Positions 12,693-20,794 of a stretch of 64,000 nucleotides of DNA are shown here, piece after piece (the stretch's first letter is position 1; each line of letters opens with the position of its first letter). Both the position numbers and the translations under genes were made by a program. The DNA is from Pseudarthrobacter sp. NS4 (GTDB lineage Bacteria > Actinomycetota > Actinomycetes > Actinomycetales > Micrococcaceae): positions 3,968,001-4,032,000 of the forward strand of contig NZ_CP103288.1 of assembly GCF_024758005.1 (NCBI RefSeq), given 5' to 3'. The notes under the pieces are model-generated. The model had not been told where the DNA came from, did no database searches, and worked only from the letters and a program-made list of their open reading frames with translations.

Positions 12693-13187
12693 CTAAACCG
12701 TCACTACGGAACGCCCTCCGTCAGAAGTCCTGAAAAGTGCCTCGAGCCTGTTGTGCGCCTCGGTCTCGAGCTTCAGGCGGCGGGTCAGCCTCTCCACCTG
12801 CTGGGACATTTCGGCGCCCACTGGAAGCCGGTCCCCAGGCCAGCTCCATACCTCCCTCGATTCGGCCAAAGCCTGCGCCAAAGCCTGGGCCGCAGCACGC
12901 ACCTCCCGTGAATGGACGTAAAGACGAAGCAGCCCCCGGGCTTTGCCCGCGCCCGTGGTGGCCAGTTTGCGAATGGTGGCATCCAATCCGGCACCCTGCC
13001 GGGCGGCCGGTACAACCACGGCGGCTCCAGCAACGGCCGGTGCGGCCCCGGCCACTCCAGCAACGACTGGTCCAGCAAAGGCCGATATATCAATGGCCAG
13101 CGCGGCAACCATCGCCTTCACAGCGGCAGGCTTCGAACAAGCAGCCCCGCGGGCCGTCTTGTGGTTCTTGAACCTGATGTGTCCCAT
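12693..13187 (-). CDS. Hypothetical protein with Ala/Val-rich helix and C-terminal coiled coil
   Basis: I do not recognise this 164-residue protein. It starts MGHIRFKNHKTARGA, has an Ala/Val/Gly-rich hydrophobic segment at about residues 26-62 that could be membrane-inserted, and ends in a charged helical region (MSQQVERLTRRLKLETEAHNR) predicted to form a coiled coil. G/C-ending codons in this frame support coding. The frame stays open further upstream to 13871, but that part runs antisense to the response-regulator gene, so ATG 13187 is chosen. It is divergent from the phosphatase operon and could share regulation with it. Confidence in the frame is moderate, in function nil. Confidence 0.55.
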   Translation of the reverse strand: MGHIRFKNHKTARGAACSKPAAVKAMVAALAIDISAFAGPVVAGVAGAAPAVAGAAVVVPAARQGAGLDATIRKLATTGAGKARGLLRLYVHSREVRAAAQALAQALAESREVWSWPGDRLPVGAEMSQQVERLTRRLKLETEAHNRLEALFRTSDGGRSVVTV

Positions 13188-13395
13188 GGGCTGCCCCGCC
13201 TCTCGCAAGCCGTCCAGCTTCCGCCCGGTTCGTCGTTGAACCCGGTGCCAAGAAAGCTGTTTCCTTCGAGTGTCCCGGCACATCCTCAAGGTCCGGGCAA
13301 GCAGGTCCCAAGATTTCCACAAGATCCTCCCGGGGCAGGCCAAAGCGCCCTGAAGGCAAAAGGAAGCCTGCTTTGTACCGCGACATGCCCCATGG

Positions 13396-13401
13396 GGGTA
13401 A
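13396..13401 (+). promoter_or_regulatory. Candidate GGGTAA -10 element of the phosphatase operon
   Basis: GGGTAA lies 18 bases before the ATG at 13420. GGGTA is the -10 hallmark of SigB/SigF-type stress sigma factors, but no clear GTTT-type -35 is seen at the right spacing. A housekeeping-like TACTGT nearby is an alternative. Confidence 0.25.
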
Positions 13402-13419
13402 ATACTGTAGAAAGTAGGA

Positions 13420-14529
13420 ATGGTCTCTCCCCCCGAACTCCGCCGTGCCGTCGTCATCGAGGATGACCCGGACATCCGCGGCCTGCTGGTCCGCGTCCTG
13501 ACCAAGCAGGGTTTCGAGGTTACCCACGCGGGTGCGGGCCTGCCGGGAGTGGAGGAAGTGCGCCGACGCCAGCCGGACCTGGTGACGCTGGACCTGAACC
13601 TGCCGGACCTGGACGGCCTGGAAGTGTGCAAGCTGCTCCGCGAATTTTCGGACGCCTTCATCATCATGCTGACTGCCCGCGCCGACGAGCTGGACAAGCT
13701 CACCGGCTTGGACAACGGTGCGGACGAGTACATCAGCAAGCCGTTCAGCCCGCGCGAACTCCAGTCACGGATCAATGCCCTGTTCCGCCGCCGGCCATCC
13801 GCTGCCGCTGATTCGGCCGCCCGCAGCGAACTGAAGCGCGCCACTGAGGTGCAGCAGAGCCTGCTCCCCAAGGAAGGCGTCCGGGTGGAAGGCTACGATG
13901 TGGCCGGCATGTTCCGTCCCTCCAGGAGTGTCGGCGGCGACTTTTACGACTGGTACCAGACTCCGGAGGGGCTGCACCTGACCTTCGCCGATGCCATGGG
14001 CAAGGGCATGGGTGCAGCGCTGATCGCAGCGACAGTCCGGGCCGTCATGCGGTCCACCGGGCACCGGCAGGACCTTGATGCCGCCTTCGCATCCGCCAGC
14101 AAAGCCATCGCCGCCGACCTCGATTTATCCAACTCCTTCGTCACCCTCTTCCACGCCCGCCTGGACGCCGCCTCGGGGAAAGTCAGCTACGTCGACGCCG
14201 GGCACGGGCTTGCGCTGCATGTCCAGGCGGGCGGGGCTGTTGAGCGGCTCCCCTCCGGCGGCCCGCCCGTCGGTGCCTGGCCGGGAACGCAGTGGCCGCA
14301 GTCCAGCTTGGAGCTTTCCCCCGGAGACTCCCTGGTGGTGGTCAGCGACGGCGTGCTGGACGTGTTCGACTCCGTGGAAGCATTCACCGCGGCAGTACAG
14401 CAGGTAACACAAAATCTGGAATCCGCCCAGGCCAGCAGCGCAATCCTCGCTCTTGCCCCGGCCGGGACCGCCGAGGACGACGTCACGGTCGTCGTCGTCC
14501 GGCGCCTCCCGGAGGAGATGGCGGCGTGA
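13420..14529 (+). CDS. Response regulator with PP2C-type (RsbU/SpoIIE-like) phosphatase output
   Basis: A 369-residue cytoplasmic protein with a receiver domain (residues 8-120: acidic pair D15/D16, phospho-acceptor D58 in VTLDLNLP, T85, K107) followed by a PPM phosphatase (about 150-365). Metal-binding aspartates are in SVGGDFYDW, FADAMGKGMG, VVSDGVLDVFD and AEDDVTVVVV. Proteins of this type dephosphorylate STAS antagonists in partner-switching cascades; a STAS gene lies two genes downstream. The stop overlaps the glycosyltransferase start by four bases (GTGA), so the phosphatase and the polysaccharide synthase are translationally coupled. The sensor kinase is not in the window. Confidence 0.9.
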   Translation: MVSPPELRRAVVIEDDPDIRGLLVRVLTKQGFEVTHAGAGLPGVEEVRRRQPDLVTLDLNLPDLDGLEVCKLLREFSDAFIIMLTARADELDKLTGLDNGADEYISKPFSPRELQSRINALFRRRPSAAADSAARSELKRATEVQQSLLPKEGVRVEGYDVAGMFRPSRSVGGDFYDWYQTPEGLHLTFADAMGKGMGAALIAATVRAVMRSTGHRQDLDAAFASASKAIAADLDLSNSFVTLFHARLDAASGKVSYVDAGHGLALHVQAGGAVERLPSGGPPVGAWPGTQWPQSSLELSPGDSLVVVSDGVLDVFDSVEAFTAAVQQVTQNLESAQASSAILALAPAGTAEDDVTVVVVRRLPEEMAA

Positions 14530-16493
14530 CCCGTTTCTGGACCCGGCTGGTGGTGGTACTGACTGTCCTCACCGGCCTCAACTACATTGCCTGGCGCTGG
14601 GCCGCCTCCCTCAACTGGGAGGCGTGGTGGATTGCCCTGCCCCTGGTGATCGCGGAAACCTACAGCCTGATCGACGTGATGCTCTTCGGCCTGACCGTCT
14701 GGAAACTGAAAATCCGCAAGGGCGCCCCGCCGCCTCCCGCGGACGCTACCGTGGACGTCTTCATCACCACCTACAACGAAGACCTGGACATGGTGATGAC
14801 CACCGCGCTGGCAGCGCAGAAGATCCGGCACCCGCACAGCACCTGGATCCTGGACGACGGCGCCCGCCCTGAGCTTCAGGCCCTCGCCGAACAGCACGGG
14901 CTGGGCTACGTCACCCGCAGTGATGACTGGGCCCCGGACCTTCCCCGGCACGCAAAGGCCGGCAACCTGAACAACGCGCTGATGCAGACGCACGGCGAGT
15001 TCCTCCTGATCCTGGACGCGGACCAGATCCCCGAGCCGGACATCCTGGAAAAGACTCTCGGCTACTTCAACAACCGTCGGGTGGCCCTGGTCCAGACCCC
15101 GCAGTACTTCAGCAACGTCCCCGCCGACGATCCCCTGGGCAGCCAGGCACCCCTCTTCTACGGCCCCATCCAACAGGGTAAGGACGGCTGGAACGCCGCC
15201 TTCTTCTGTGGCTCCAACGCCATCCTACGCCGCGAAGCCCTGATGCAGCTGGGACTGGTGGGCTACGTCAAGGAAACCGAAAAGAGCATCCGCCGGGCAC
15301 TGGCGGCCTCCCAGTCCGCCATCAAAAAGGCCCGAAAATCGGCCGACATTGAGACACCCCTGGTGGCTGAGGTGCTGGACCAAGTGGAGGCCGCCACCCG
15401 CGAGGCCCAGCAGGAGCTCGGCGCCGGCCAGCCGCTCAGCGAGATCACCTACCGGGTCCGCCGCCGCGTCGACGCCGCCGTGCAGACCCTGGTGATGGCC
15501 GACGTCGAAGCCCTGCAGGCCGATCTCGAAGAAATCGCCGCGATGGAACTGGCCCATGTGGGCGAGTCCGGAGTTCCGGTGGTTGCGGACGACGCCGTGC
15601 AGCGCATGTCCGCCCGCGACTGGTCCCCGCTGGGCGCCCTGGAGTCCGTCCAGGCGGTCCTGGACGCACTGTCCGTGGAACGCAACGACGAAGCCCAGCC
15701 GGTTATGCCGCTGGCCACCATCTCCGTCACCGAGGACATGGCCACCGCCATGCGCATGCACGCCATGGGCTGGCAGAGCGTTTACCACCACGAGGTCCTG
15801 GCCTACGGGCTGGCTCCGGAGGACCTGAAGACCATGCTTACCCAGCGCCTCCGCTGGGCGCAGGGCACGATCCAGGTGCTGCTGCGCGAGAATCCGCTGG
15901 TGCAGAAGGGCCTCAAGCCCGGCCAGCGGCTCATGTACTTCGCCACCATGTGGACCTACTTGAGCGGCTATGCGGCGGTCATCTACTTCGCCGCCCCCAT
16001 CATCTACCTGCTGCTGGGGATCCTGCCGGTCACCAGTTTGAGCTGGGACTTCTTTGTCCGGTTCATTCCCTTCATGGTGGTCAACCAGGTGCTGTTTGCC
16101 GTTGCCGGCCGGGGCATCCCCACCTGGCGCGGCCAGCAGTACAGCCTGGCGCTGTTCCCCACCTGGATCAAGGCGTGCTCGACGGCGGCACGGAACGTTT
16201 GGTTCGGCCGTCCCCTCGGGTTCGCCGTCACCCCCAAGGCCCGCCAGAGCGGGGGACCCAGCTGGAGCCTGATCCGGCCGCAGATTGTGGTGTCCGCCCT
16301 GCTGGCGGTGGCCGCCGTCGTCGGAATTTTCCGCCTGGCCGCCGGGCTGGCCGAACCGCTCGGCACCCTGGTCAACGTCGCCTGGGTCATTTTTGACCTG
16401 GTGGTCATGAGCATCCTGGTCCGGGCCGTGCTCTACAAGGGCTACGAACCGGCCGCAGAACCCGCAAATGAAAGGAATCCCGATGGAGTTTAG
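14526..16493 (+). CDS. Cellulose-synthase-like family 2 glycosyltransferase with a large internal insertion
   Basis: A 655-residue membrane glycosyltransferase. Two N-terminal helices (about 6-25, 36-58) are followed by a cytosolic GT2 domain with DDG (110-112), DAD (164-166), FCGSN (227-231), TED (402-404) and QRLRW (440-444), then several C-terminal membrane helices (470-635). These are the nucleotide-sugar, metal, catalytic-base and acceptor motifs of processive beta-glycan synthases. FCGSN and TED are normally separated by about 20 residues; here about 170, with a 150-residue Ala/Glu/Arg-rich, probably coiled-coil insertion (about 245-398). GTG 14526 is chosen from the four-base overlap with the phosphatase gene. 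The polymer is unknown. Confidence 0.88.
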   Translation: MTRFWTRLVVVLTVLTGLNYIAWRWAASLNWEAWWIALPLVIAETYSLIDVMLFGLTVWKLKIRKGAPPPPADATVDVFITTYNEDLDMVMTTALAAQKIRHPHSTWILDDGARPELQALAEQHGLGYVTRSDDWAPDLPRHAKAGNLNNALMQTHGEFLLILDADQIPEPDILEKTLGYFNNRRVALVQTPQYFSNVPADDPLGSQAPLFYGPIQQGKDGWNAAFFCGSNAILRREALMQLGLVGYVKETEKSIRRALAASQSAIKKARKSADIETPLVAEVLDQVEAATREAQQELGAGQPLSEITYRVRRRVDAAVQTLVMADVEALQADLEEIAAMELAHVGESGVPVVADDAVQRMSARDWSPLGALESVQAVLDALSVERNDEAQPVMPLATISVTEDMATAMRMHAMGWQSVYHHEVLAYGLAPEDLKTMLTQRLRWAQGTIQVLLRENPLVQKGLKPGQRLMYFATMWTYLSGYAAVIYFAAPIIYLLLGILPVTSLSWDFFVRFIPFMVVNQVLFAVAGRGIPTWRGQQYSLALFPTWIKACSTAARNVWFGRPLGFAVTPKARQSGGPSWSLIRPQIVVSALLAVAAVVGIFRLAAGLAEPLGTLVNVAWVIFDLVVMSILVRAVLYKGYEPAAEPANERNPDGV

Positions 16494-16815
16494 CTATGAG
16501 GTCAAGGACTCATACGCGGAGGTCAAGGCGGACGGGCGGCTCAATATGGTGTCCGCGCCCAAGCTTCGCGAGTTTGTCACTGATGTGATCGCCGGTGGAT
16601 CCAGCCGGATTGTGGTGAACCTGGAAAAGACGGCATTTATGGACTCCTCGGGCCTTGGCGCCCTCATCGGCTGCCTCAAGGCCGCCCGGCAGGCGGGCGG
16701 CGACCTTCGGATCGCGGCGGTCCAGCAGCAGGTGAAGATGGTCCTCGAGCTGACCAGCATGGACAAGGTCCTCACGTCCTACGCTTCCCCCGAAGATGCG
16801 TTCAGCAATGACTGA
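16483..16815 (+). CDS. STAS-domain anti-sigma-factor antagonist (RsbV/SpoIIAA-like)
   Basis: A 110-residue single STAS domain. The phosphorylation motif FMDSSGLGALIG carries Ser55/Ser56, the residue phosphorylated by RsbW-type kinases and dephosphorylated by RsbU-type phosphatases. ATG 16483 is preceded by AAAGGAA and overlaps the glycosyltransferase gene by 11 bases; an earlier ATG at 16468 is less likely. Its presumed phosphatase and kinase are in the same operon, completing a partner-switch module. No sigma factor gene follows, so the output might be the glycosyltransferase or a distant regulator. Confidence 0.9.
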   Translation: MEFSYEVKDSYAEVKADGRLNMVSAPKLREFVTDVIAGGSSRIVVNLEKTAFMDSSGLGALIGCLKAARQAGGDLRIAAVQQQVKMVLELTSMDKVLTSYASPEDAFSND

Positions 16816-17233
16816 AGTGCTCGCCTCGCGCAGCTACCGGGGACTGGCTGCCGGGGAAGCGATCGAATCCGTCCACAATGACCTGGACAGCCTCTGGCTG
16901 GACGTCCCGTTCGTGCAGGACATGGACCAGATGACCTTTACGACGGCGGTGATTGAGTCCGCGTCCAACATCGTCCAGCACGCGGAGCCGGCCGGGCAGG
17001 AACCGGTGGAGCTGGGCGTGGAAATCGAAGTCCGGCACACCCTGCTGCAGGCTCGTGTCAGCGCCTACCACGCCAAGCCGCCGTTCGGTGCGATGGAACC
17101 GGCAACGCCGGGTGAAGATGCCGAGTCCGGCCGCGGCCTGGCGCTGATCCAGGCCCTGGTCACCACCGTCACCTTCGAACGCCAGGACGGAACCAATACC
17201 TGGGTGTTGTCCCGCACGTCGTCGCAGGGCTAG
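16808..17233 (+). CDS. RsbW-like GHKL ATPase / anti-sigma kinase
   Basis: A 141-residue HATPase_c_2 protein. The N box reads ESASNIVQHA (E50, N54, H58) and the G2 box SGRGLALIQ (107-115). The region that should contain the ATP-contacting Asp of the G1 box (DxGxG) reads RVSAYHAKPPFG (83-94), with no Asp, so kinase activity may be weakened or lost. The start overlaps the STAS gene by 8 bases. In the family such proteins bind and phosphorylate the STAS partner and sequester a sigma factor or other target. Target here unknown. Confidence 0.82.
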   Translation: MTEVLASRSYRGLAAGEAIESVHNDLDSLWLDVPFVQDMDQMTFTTAVIESASNIVQHAEPAGQEPVELGVEIEVRHTLLQARVSAYHAKPPFGAMEPATPGEDAESGRGLALIQALVTTVTFERQDGTNTWVLSRTSSQG

Positions 17234-17241
17234 GACGGGAT

Positions 17242-17279
17242 GCCGGTCCGGGCAGTGCGGGTTCACAGCCCGGACCGGC
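17242..17279 (+). terminator. Hairpin at the end of the partner-switch operon
   Basis: 11-bp perfect stem GCCGGTCCGGG (17242-17252) / CCCGGACCGGC (17269-17279) just after the ATPase stop, followed by GTCTTCCT rather than a clean T-run. Confidence 0.55.
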
Positions 17280-17284
17280 GTCTT

Positions 17285-17413
17285 CCTGCCGCGCCGCATT
17301 GCCCGCTCCCGGTCGGCAGGCAGGATGCCCTTGCCGTTGACGGAGACGTGCACGGTGACCCACGCGGGCAGCTGCTGGGCCGTAATGGTCACCTCGAGCT
17401 CCAGGACGGGGTC
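17285..17413 (-). other. Possible coding remnant on the minus strand
   Basis: About 43 codons with strong G/C third-position bias, reading DPVLELEVTITAQQLPAW then VTVHVSVNGKG, are preceded in frame by TGA (17414-17416) and lack a convincing start or ribosome site. It may be a decayed gene end or chance. The remaining bases between the ATPase gene and uraD hold the promoter and operator described next. Confidence 0.2.
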
Positions 17414-17433
17414 TCAGGATGTGTTGTAGTCTC

Positions 17434-17499
17434 TTGACACTAAGGGACCGCTACTCTTGAATATTACGTATGCTGAAATAACAGTTCCATGATGCGGAA
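17434..17499 (+). promoter_or_regulatory. Promoter and tandem operator boxes upstream of uraD
   Basis: TTGACA (17434-17439), a 17-base spacer and TTGAAT (17457-17462) form a promoter. Two boxes follow: ATTACGTATGCTGAA (17463-17477) and TTCCATGATGCGGAA (17485-17499), 22 bp apart, matching the pair upstream of hyi in motif, order and placement just after the -10. Confidence 0.55.
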
Positions 17500-17600
17500 G
17501 CCCAGTGTGGTAGGACCGTACGCACCAGGTGCCGGGAAGTCCGGCGTCCGCATAGCCGTCACCATGGATGCCAGCAATTCGTACCGAGGAACCAGCCAGC

Positions 17601-18098
17601 ATGAAGCTTGCCGAATTCAACACCGCGGATCCCGCCAGGGCCGCGGACACCCTCAGGCCCTGCATCGACGTCACCCGGTGGGTGGACACAGTCACCGCCG
17701 CGCGCCCTTTCGCGACCAAGGAGGCCCTGCTGGCCTTCGCGGCCGAAGCCGCCAATCCTTTCACCCCCGCGGAGGTGGAGGCAGCGATGGCACACCATCC
17801 CCGGATCGGGGAGCGCCCGACGGCGGGCACCACCGAGGCGTCCATGTCACGTTCGGAGCAGGCCGGCGTCGACCCTGCTGACGCCGCCGTCGCGGAAGCC
17901 CTGGCCAGGGGCAACCGTGACTACGAGGAAAAATTTGGCCGGGTCTTCCTGATCCGCGCCGCCGGACGGACCGCCCCGGAGATCCTGCAGTCCCTCAATG
18001 AACGCCTCACCAACACCCCCGCCCAGGAAGACACCATCGTGGCGCAGCAACTGCGCGAAATCGCCGTACTGCGGCTGGAAGGACTGATCTCCGAATGA
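17601..18098 (+). CDS. uraD: OHCU decarboxylase
   Basis: A 165-residue enzyme decarboxylating 2-oxo-4-hydroxy-4-carboxy-5-ureidoimidazoline to S-allantoin in urate breakdown (EC 4.1.1.97). The catalytic His is in AHHPRIGE (H66, with E71) and the SMSRSEQAG segment is also conserved. ATG 17601 is used; a longer frame from 17568 lacks a better site. It overlaps uraH by four bases (ATGA). Urate oxidase, the expected first enzyme, is not in the window. Confidence 0.93.
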   Translation: MKLAEFNTADPARAADTLRPCIDVTRWVDTVTAARPFATKEALLAFAAEAANPFTPAEVEAAMAHHPRIGERPTAGTTEASMSRSEQAGVDPADAAVAEALARGNRDYEEKFGRVFLIRAAGRTAPEILQSLNERLTNTPAQEDTIVAQQLREIAVLRLEGLISE

Positions 18099-18433
18099 CC
18101 GTCTCCCACGTCACCACCCACATCCTGGACACCGGCGCCGGACGCCCGGCGGTGGGGGTCGCCGTCGTCCTTTCCAGGAATGACGGCGGCACCTGGCAGA
18201 AGCTGGCAGCGTCCAGCACCGATGCGGACGGCCGGGCGAAGGACTTGGGCCCGGAGCAGCTCGAACCCGGTAACTACAAGCTCAACTTCGCCACCGGTGA
18301 TTACTACGCCGGACTGCAGACGGCCACGTTCTTCCCGGAGGTGGACCTGGTCTTTGAAGTGACGGGACCGGAGCACTACCACGTTCCGCTGCTCCTGAGC
18401 CCGTTTGCATACTCCACCTACCGCGGCAGCTAG
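18095..18433 (+). CDS. uraH: 5-hydroxyisourate hydrolase (transthyretin-like)
   Basis: A 112-residue protein hydrolysing 5-hydroxyisourate to OHCU (EC 3.5.2.17). N-terminal His9 in VTTHILDTGAGRPA and the exact C-terminal tetrapeptide YRGS identify the transthyretin-related hydrolase rather than a transport protein. It acts before UraD in the pathway and is translationally coupled to it. Allantoin produced by the pair is the substrate of AllB at 6.7-8 kb. Confidence 0.95.
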   Translation: MTVSHVTTHILDTGAGRPAVGVAVVLSRNDGGTWQKLAASSTDADGRAKDLGPEQLEPGNYKLNFATGDYYAGLQTATFFPEVDLVFEVTGPEHYHVPLLLSPFAYSTYRGS

Positions 18434-18516
18434 CGGCAGCGCGGGCGTCAAGGGCGTTACCGCAATGTCCGCCCCGCGCCATTCCCGGCATAGGATCAGA
18501 AAGGAGACTAACCGAG

Positions 18517-18533
18517 AGGCCGCTTCGCGGCCT
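18517..18533 (+). other. Small hairpin between uraH and the IclR gene
   Basis: AGGCCGC-TTC-GCGGCCT, 7-bp stem, in the 141-base gap; not followed by T-run. It could be a weak terminator for uraDH or a leader structure of the regulator mRNA. Confidence 0.35.
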
Positions 18534-18574
18534 TGTGGCGGACCATAAGCGCAGAAACAACTTGAGAGTGGATC

Positions 18575-19384
18575 ATGGCTTTGAACAATGACCTTGAATC
18601 CGATGCCGACACCGAGGGCGCCCAGCATGGCGGGGTCCAGTCCGTGGAACGGGCCCTGACAGTCCTGGAAATCCTGGCCCGGGAGGGCAACGCCGGCGTG
18701 AGCGAAATCGCCGAGGAGATGGGGATCCACAAATCCACGGTTTCCCGACTGATGGGCTCCCTGGTGAGCCGGGACATAGTCCACCAGAACAGCGAACGCG
18801 GAAAGTACCAGCTGGGGTTCGGCATCCTGCGGCTGGCCAGCACCATTCCGGGCCGGCTGAGCCTGGTCCACGAGGCCCGTCCCGTCCTGGAGAGCCTGGC
18901 CCTGGAATTCAAGGAAACCGTCAACCTGGCTGTCCTGCGCTCCAACTACGCCGTCAACGTGGACCAAGCCATGGGGCCCTCCACGCTCGCCACCTACGAC
19001 TGGGTGGGCAGCCTGACGCCCCTGCACGCGACGTCCAGCGGGAAGGTCCTGCTGGCCGCCCTGAGCGCCGATGAACGCGACCGCATCCTGAAGGAGACCG
19101 GACTTCCCGCCCGGACGTCCCGCACCGTCACCACCCGCAAGGAGCTGGACAGGCAACTCCTGGAGGCATCCCGCAAGGGGTACGCGGTGGTGCGCGAGGA
19201 GTTCGAAATCGGCCTGAACGCGGTGGCCGTGCCTGTGTTCAATCATCAAGGGGTGGTTGCCGGTGCACTCAGCATCTCCGGCCCTGCCTTCCGCTTTGAC
19301 CCCGAGAAGGCGCCGGGGCTGCTGGAGACCTTGAAGGAGGCCGGCCTGAAGGTCAGCGCCAACATGGGGTACACCGGGCAATAG
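18575..19384 (+). CDS. IclR-family transcriptional regulator
   Basis: A 269-residue regulator with an N-terminal winged helix (about 20-85: SVERALTVLEILA, SEIAEEMGIHKSTVSRLM) and an IclR effector domain (about 95-265, including TSSGKVLLAAL and the GLNAVAVPVFNHQGVVAGALSISGP-type ligand segment). It stands between the uraDH operon and the divergent glycine-betaine genes, so it could regulate either. The tandem boxes at hyi and uraD look like IclR-family sites; the differently spaced GTTGC-N5-GCGA boxes at 20.8-20.97 kb are the other candidate. The ligand is unknown. Confidence 0.9.
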   Translation: MALNNDLESDADTEGAQHGGVQSVERALTVLEILAREGNAGVSEIAEEMGIHKSTVSRLMGSLVSRDIVHQNSERGKYQLGFGILRLASTIPGRLSLVHEARPVLESLALEFKETVNLAVLRSNYAVNVDQAMGPSTLATYDWVGSLTPLHATSSGKVLLAALSADERDRILKETGLPARTSRTVTTRKELDRQLLEASRKGYAVVREEFEIGLNAVAVPVFNHQGVVAGALSISGPAFRFDPEKAPGLLETLKEAGLKVSANMGYTGQ

Positions 19385-19442
19385 AGCACATGGGCAGCGG
19401 TTGGACGCGGCCCTGCGGGCTGGTCCACCCGGCTGCAACACA

Positions 19443-19476
19443 GTGATGGCCCCGGACCTTGGTCCGGGGCCATCAC
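19443..19476. terminator. Strong bidirectional terminator
   Basis: Perfect 16-bp stem GTGATGGCCCCGGACC/GGTCCGGGGCCATCAC with a two-base TT centre, between the convergent IclR and Rieske oxygenase genes. Confidence 0.8.
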
Positions 19477-19509
19477 TATGTTTGGTTGTGCTTGTTTTGT
19501 TGCGGGGTT

Positions 19510-20739
19510 TTAGGAGGCCGGGGCTGTGTGGGCTTCGTTGCGTTCGAGGGTTTGGGCCCGTTCGATCAGCGGCGGGGTGTCCGCGGTGATGCCCATGCGG
19601 ACGTCCCCTGAGTGCTGCACGTCGCCGACTTTTTCCTGGATCCAGTCGTGGAACGCGCCGATGTGGTGCTCGCTGGGGACCAGCACGCCGCCCTTGGCGT
19701 AGGTCTTGGAGGCCATGCCGGGCTGGCAGCGCTCGCACGCGTCGAAGTCCTGCATGTTCACCCGGTGGAACAGCTCCACGGACGCCGAGACGTCCTTGCC
19801 GGACTCGACCACCGAGGGCAGGTAGAGCCAGTCGCATTCGACGATGGTGTGGTCAGCGGCCAGCGGGAACATCCGGTGGATGATCACATGGTCCGGGACC
19901 AGGTTCACGAACACGGTGGGCTTGATGGTGATCGCGTAGTAGCGACGGTCCTGGTCCTCGCCCACCCCGGGAATCACGTCCAGGCCCTCGGAGCCGTCCA
20001 CGGTGAAGCCCTTGACGTCCTCACCGAACTCCGCACCGTGGCCCACAAAGTACTGCGCGGCCAGCCCGTCGGCGAACTCCGGCAGCACCTCGGTCAGTTC
20101 CGGGTGGATGGTGGCACAGTGGTAACACTCCATGAAGTTCTCAATGATGAGCTTCCAGTTCGCCTTCACGTCGTACCTGATCCGCCGGCCCAGGGCCAGG
20201 TTCGCCACGTCGTAGCCCTCGATCGCCTTCAGGTCACCCAGGCGCTCCTCGATGGCGCCCATGACGTCCTCTTCGAACGACGGCGGCTCATCAGCCAGGC
20301 ACACCCACACATAACCCAGGTACTCGCGGATGTGGACCTTCACCAGGCCGTACTCGTCCCGGTCGATGTCCGGCATCTTGGTCAGGTTCGGCGCGGCGAT
20401 GAGCTTGCCCTCAAAGTCATACGTCCAGGCGTGGTACGGGCACTGGAACGAACGGGCAGCTTCGCCCTGCTCCTCCATGCACAGCTTCACACCACGGTGC
20501 CGGCAGACATTGTAGAAAGCGCGGATAGCGCCCTTGCGGGTACGGCTGATCAACACCGACTCCCGGCCGATCTGAACCGTTTTCCACGCACCGGCCTTGT
20601 CCAGGTCCGCAGAACGGATGGCACAGAACCACATCTGCTCAAAAATCCGCTCCTGCTCCGCACGGAACACCGCCTCATCCACATATGTCAAACCCGACAA
20701 CGTAGGAATCAAACTCGGGGTGGTCACTTCAACAGACAA
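19510..20739 (-). CDS. gbcA: Rieske non-haem iron oxygenase, glycine betaine monooxygenase-like
   Basis: A 409-residue ring-hydroxylating-type oxygenase alpha subunit. The Rieske [2Fe-2S] ligands are in CRHRGVKLC and CPYHAWTYD; the mononuclear iron site is in ENFMECYHCATIHPEL with a downstream Asp. The closest known role in this family and context is GbcA/stachydrine-demethylase type N-demethylation, glycine betaine to dimethylglycine plus formaldehyde; the dimethylglycine oxidase gene across the divergent promoter supports this. Start is TTG with a near-perfect AAGGAGG site 7 bases upstream. The usual reductase partner GbcB is absent; the divergent ferredoxin may deliver electrons. Confidence 0.85.
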   Translation of the reverse strand: MSVEVTTPSLIPTLSGLTYVDEAVFRAEQERIFEQMWFCAIRSADLDKAGAWKTVQIGRESVLISRTRKGAIRAFYNVCRHRGVKLCMEEQGEAARSFQCPYHAWTYDFEGKLIAAPNLTKMPDIDRDEYGLVKVHIREYLGYVWVCLADEPPSFEEDVMGAIEERLGDLKAIEGYDVANLALGRRIRYDVKANWKLIIENFMECYHCATIHPELTEVLPEFADGLAAQYFVGHGAEFGEDVKGFTVDGSEGLDVIPGVGEDQDRRYYAITIKPTVFVNLVPDHVIIHRMFPLAADHTIVECDWLYLPSVVESGKDVSASVELFHRVNMQDFDACERCQPGMASKTYAKGGVLVPSEHHIGAFHDWIQEKVGDVQHSGDVRMGITADTPPLIERAQTLERNEAHTAPAS

Positions 20740-20794
20740 GGGGGTTCCTCCTTACAACGGCAACGGCAGGGCGACCACGGTTGCACGAGCATCT

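Noticed and set aside
12912..13466. Plus-strand frame opposite the hypothetical gene at 12.7-13.2 kb
   Set aside because: Arg/Gly/Pro-rich product without start signals; the minus-strand frame has better codon bias and a coiled coil.
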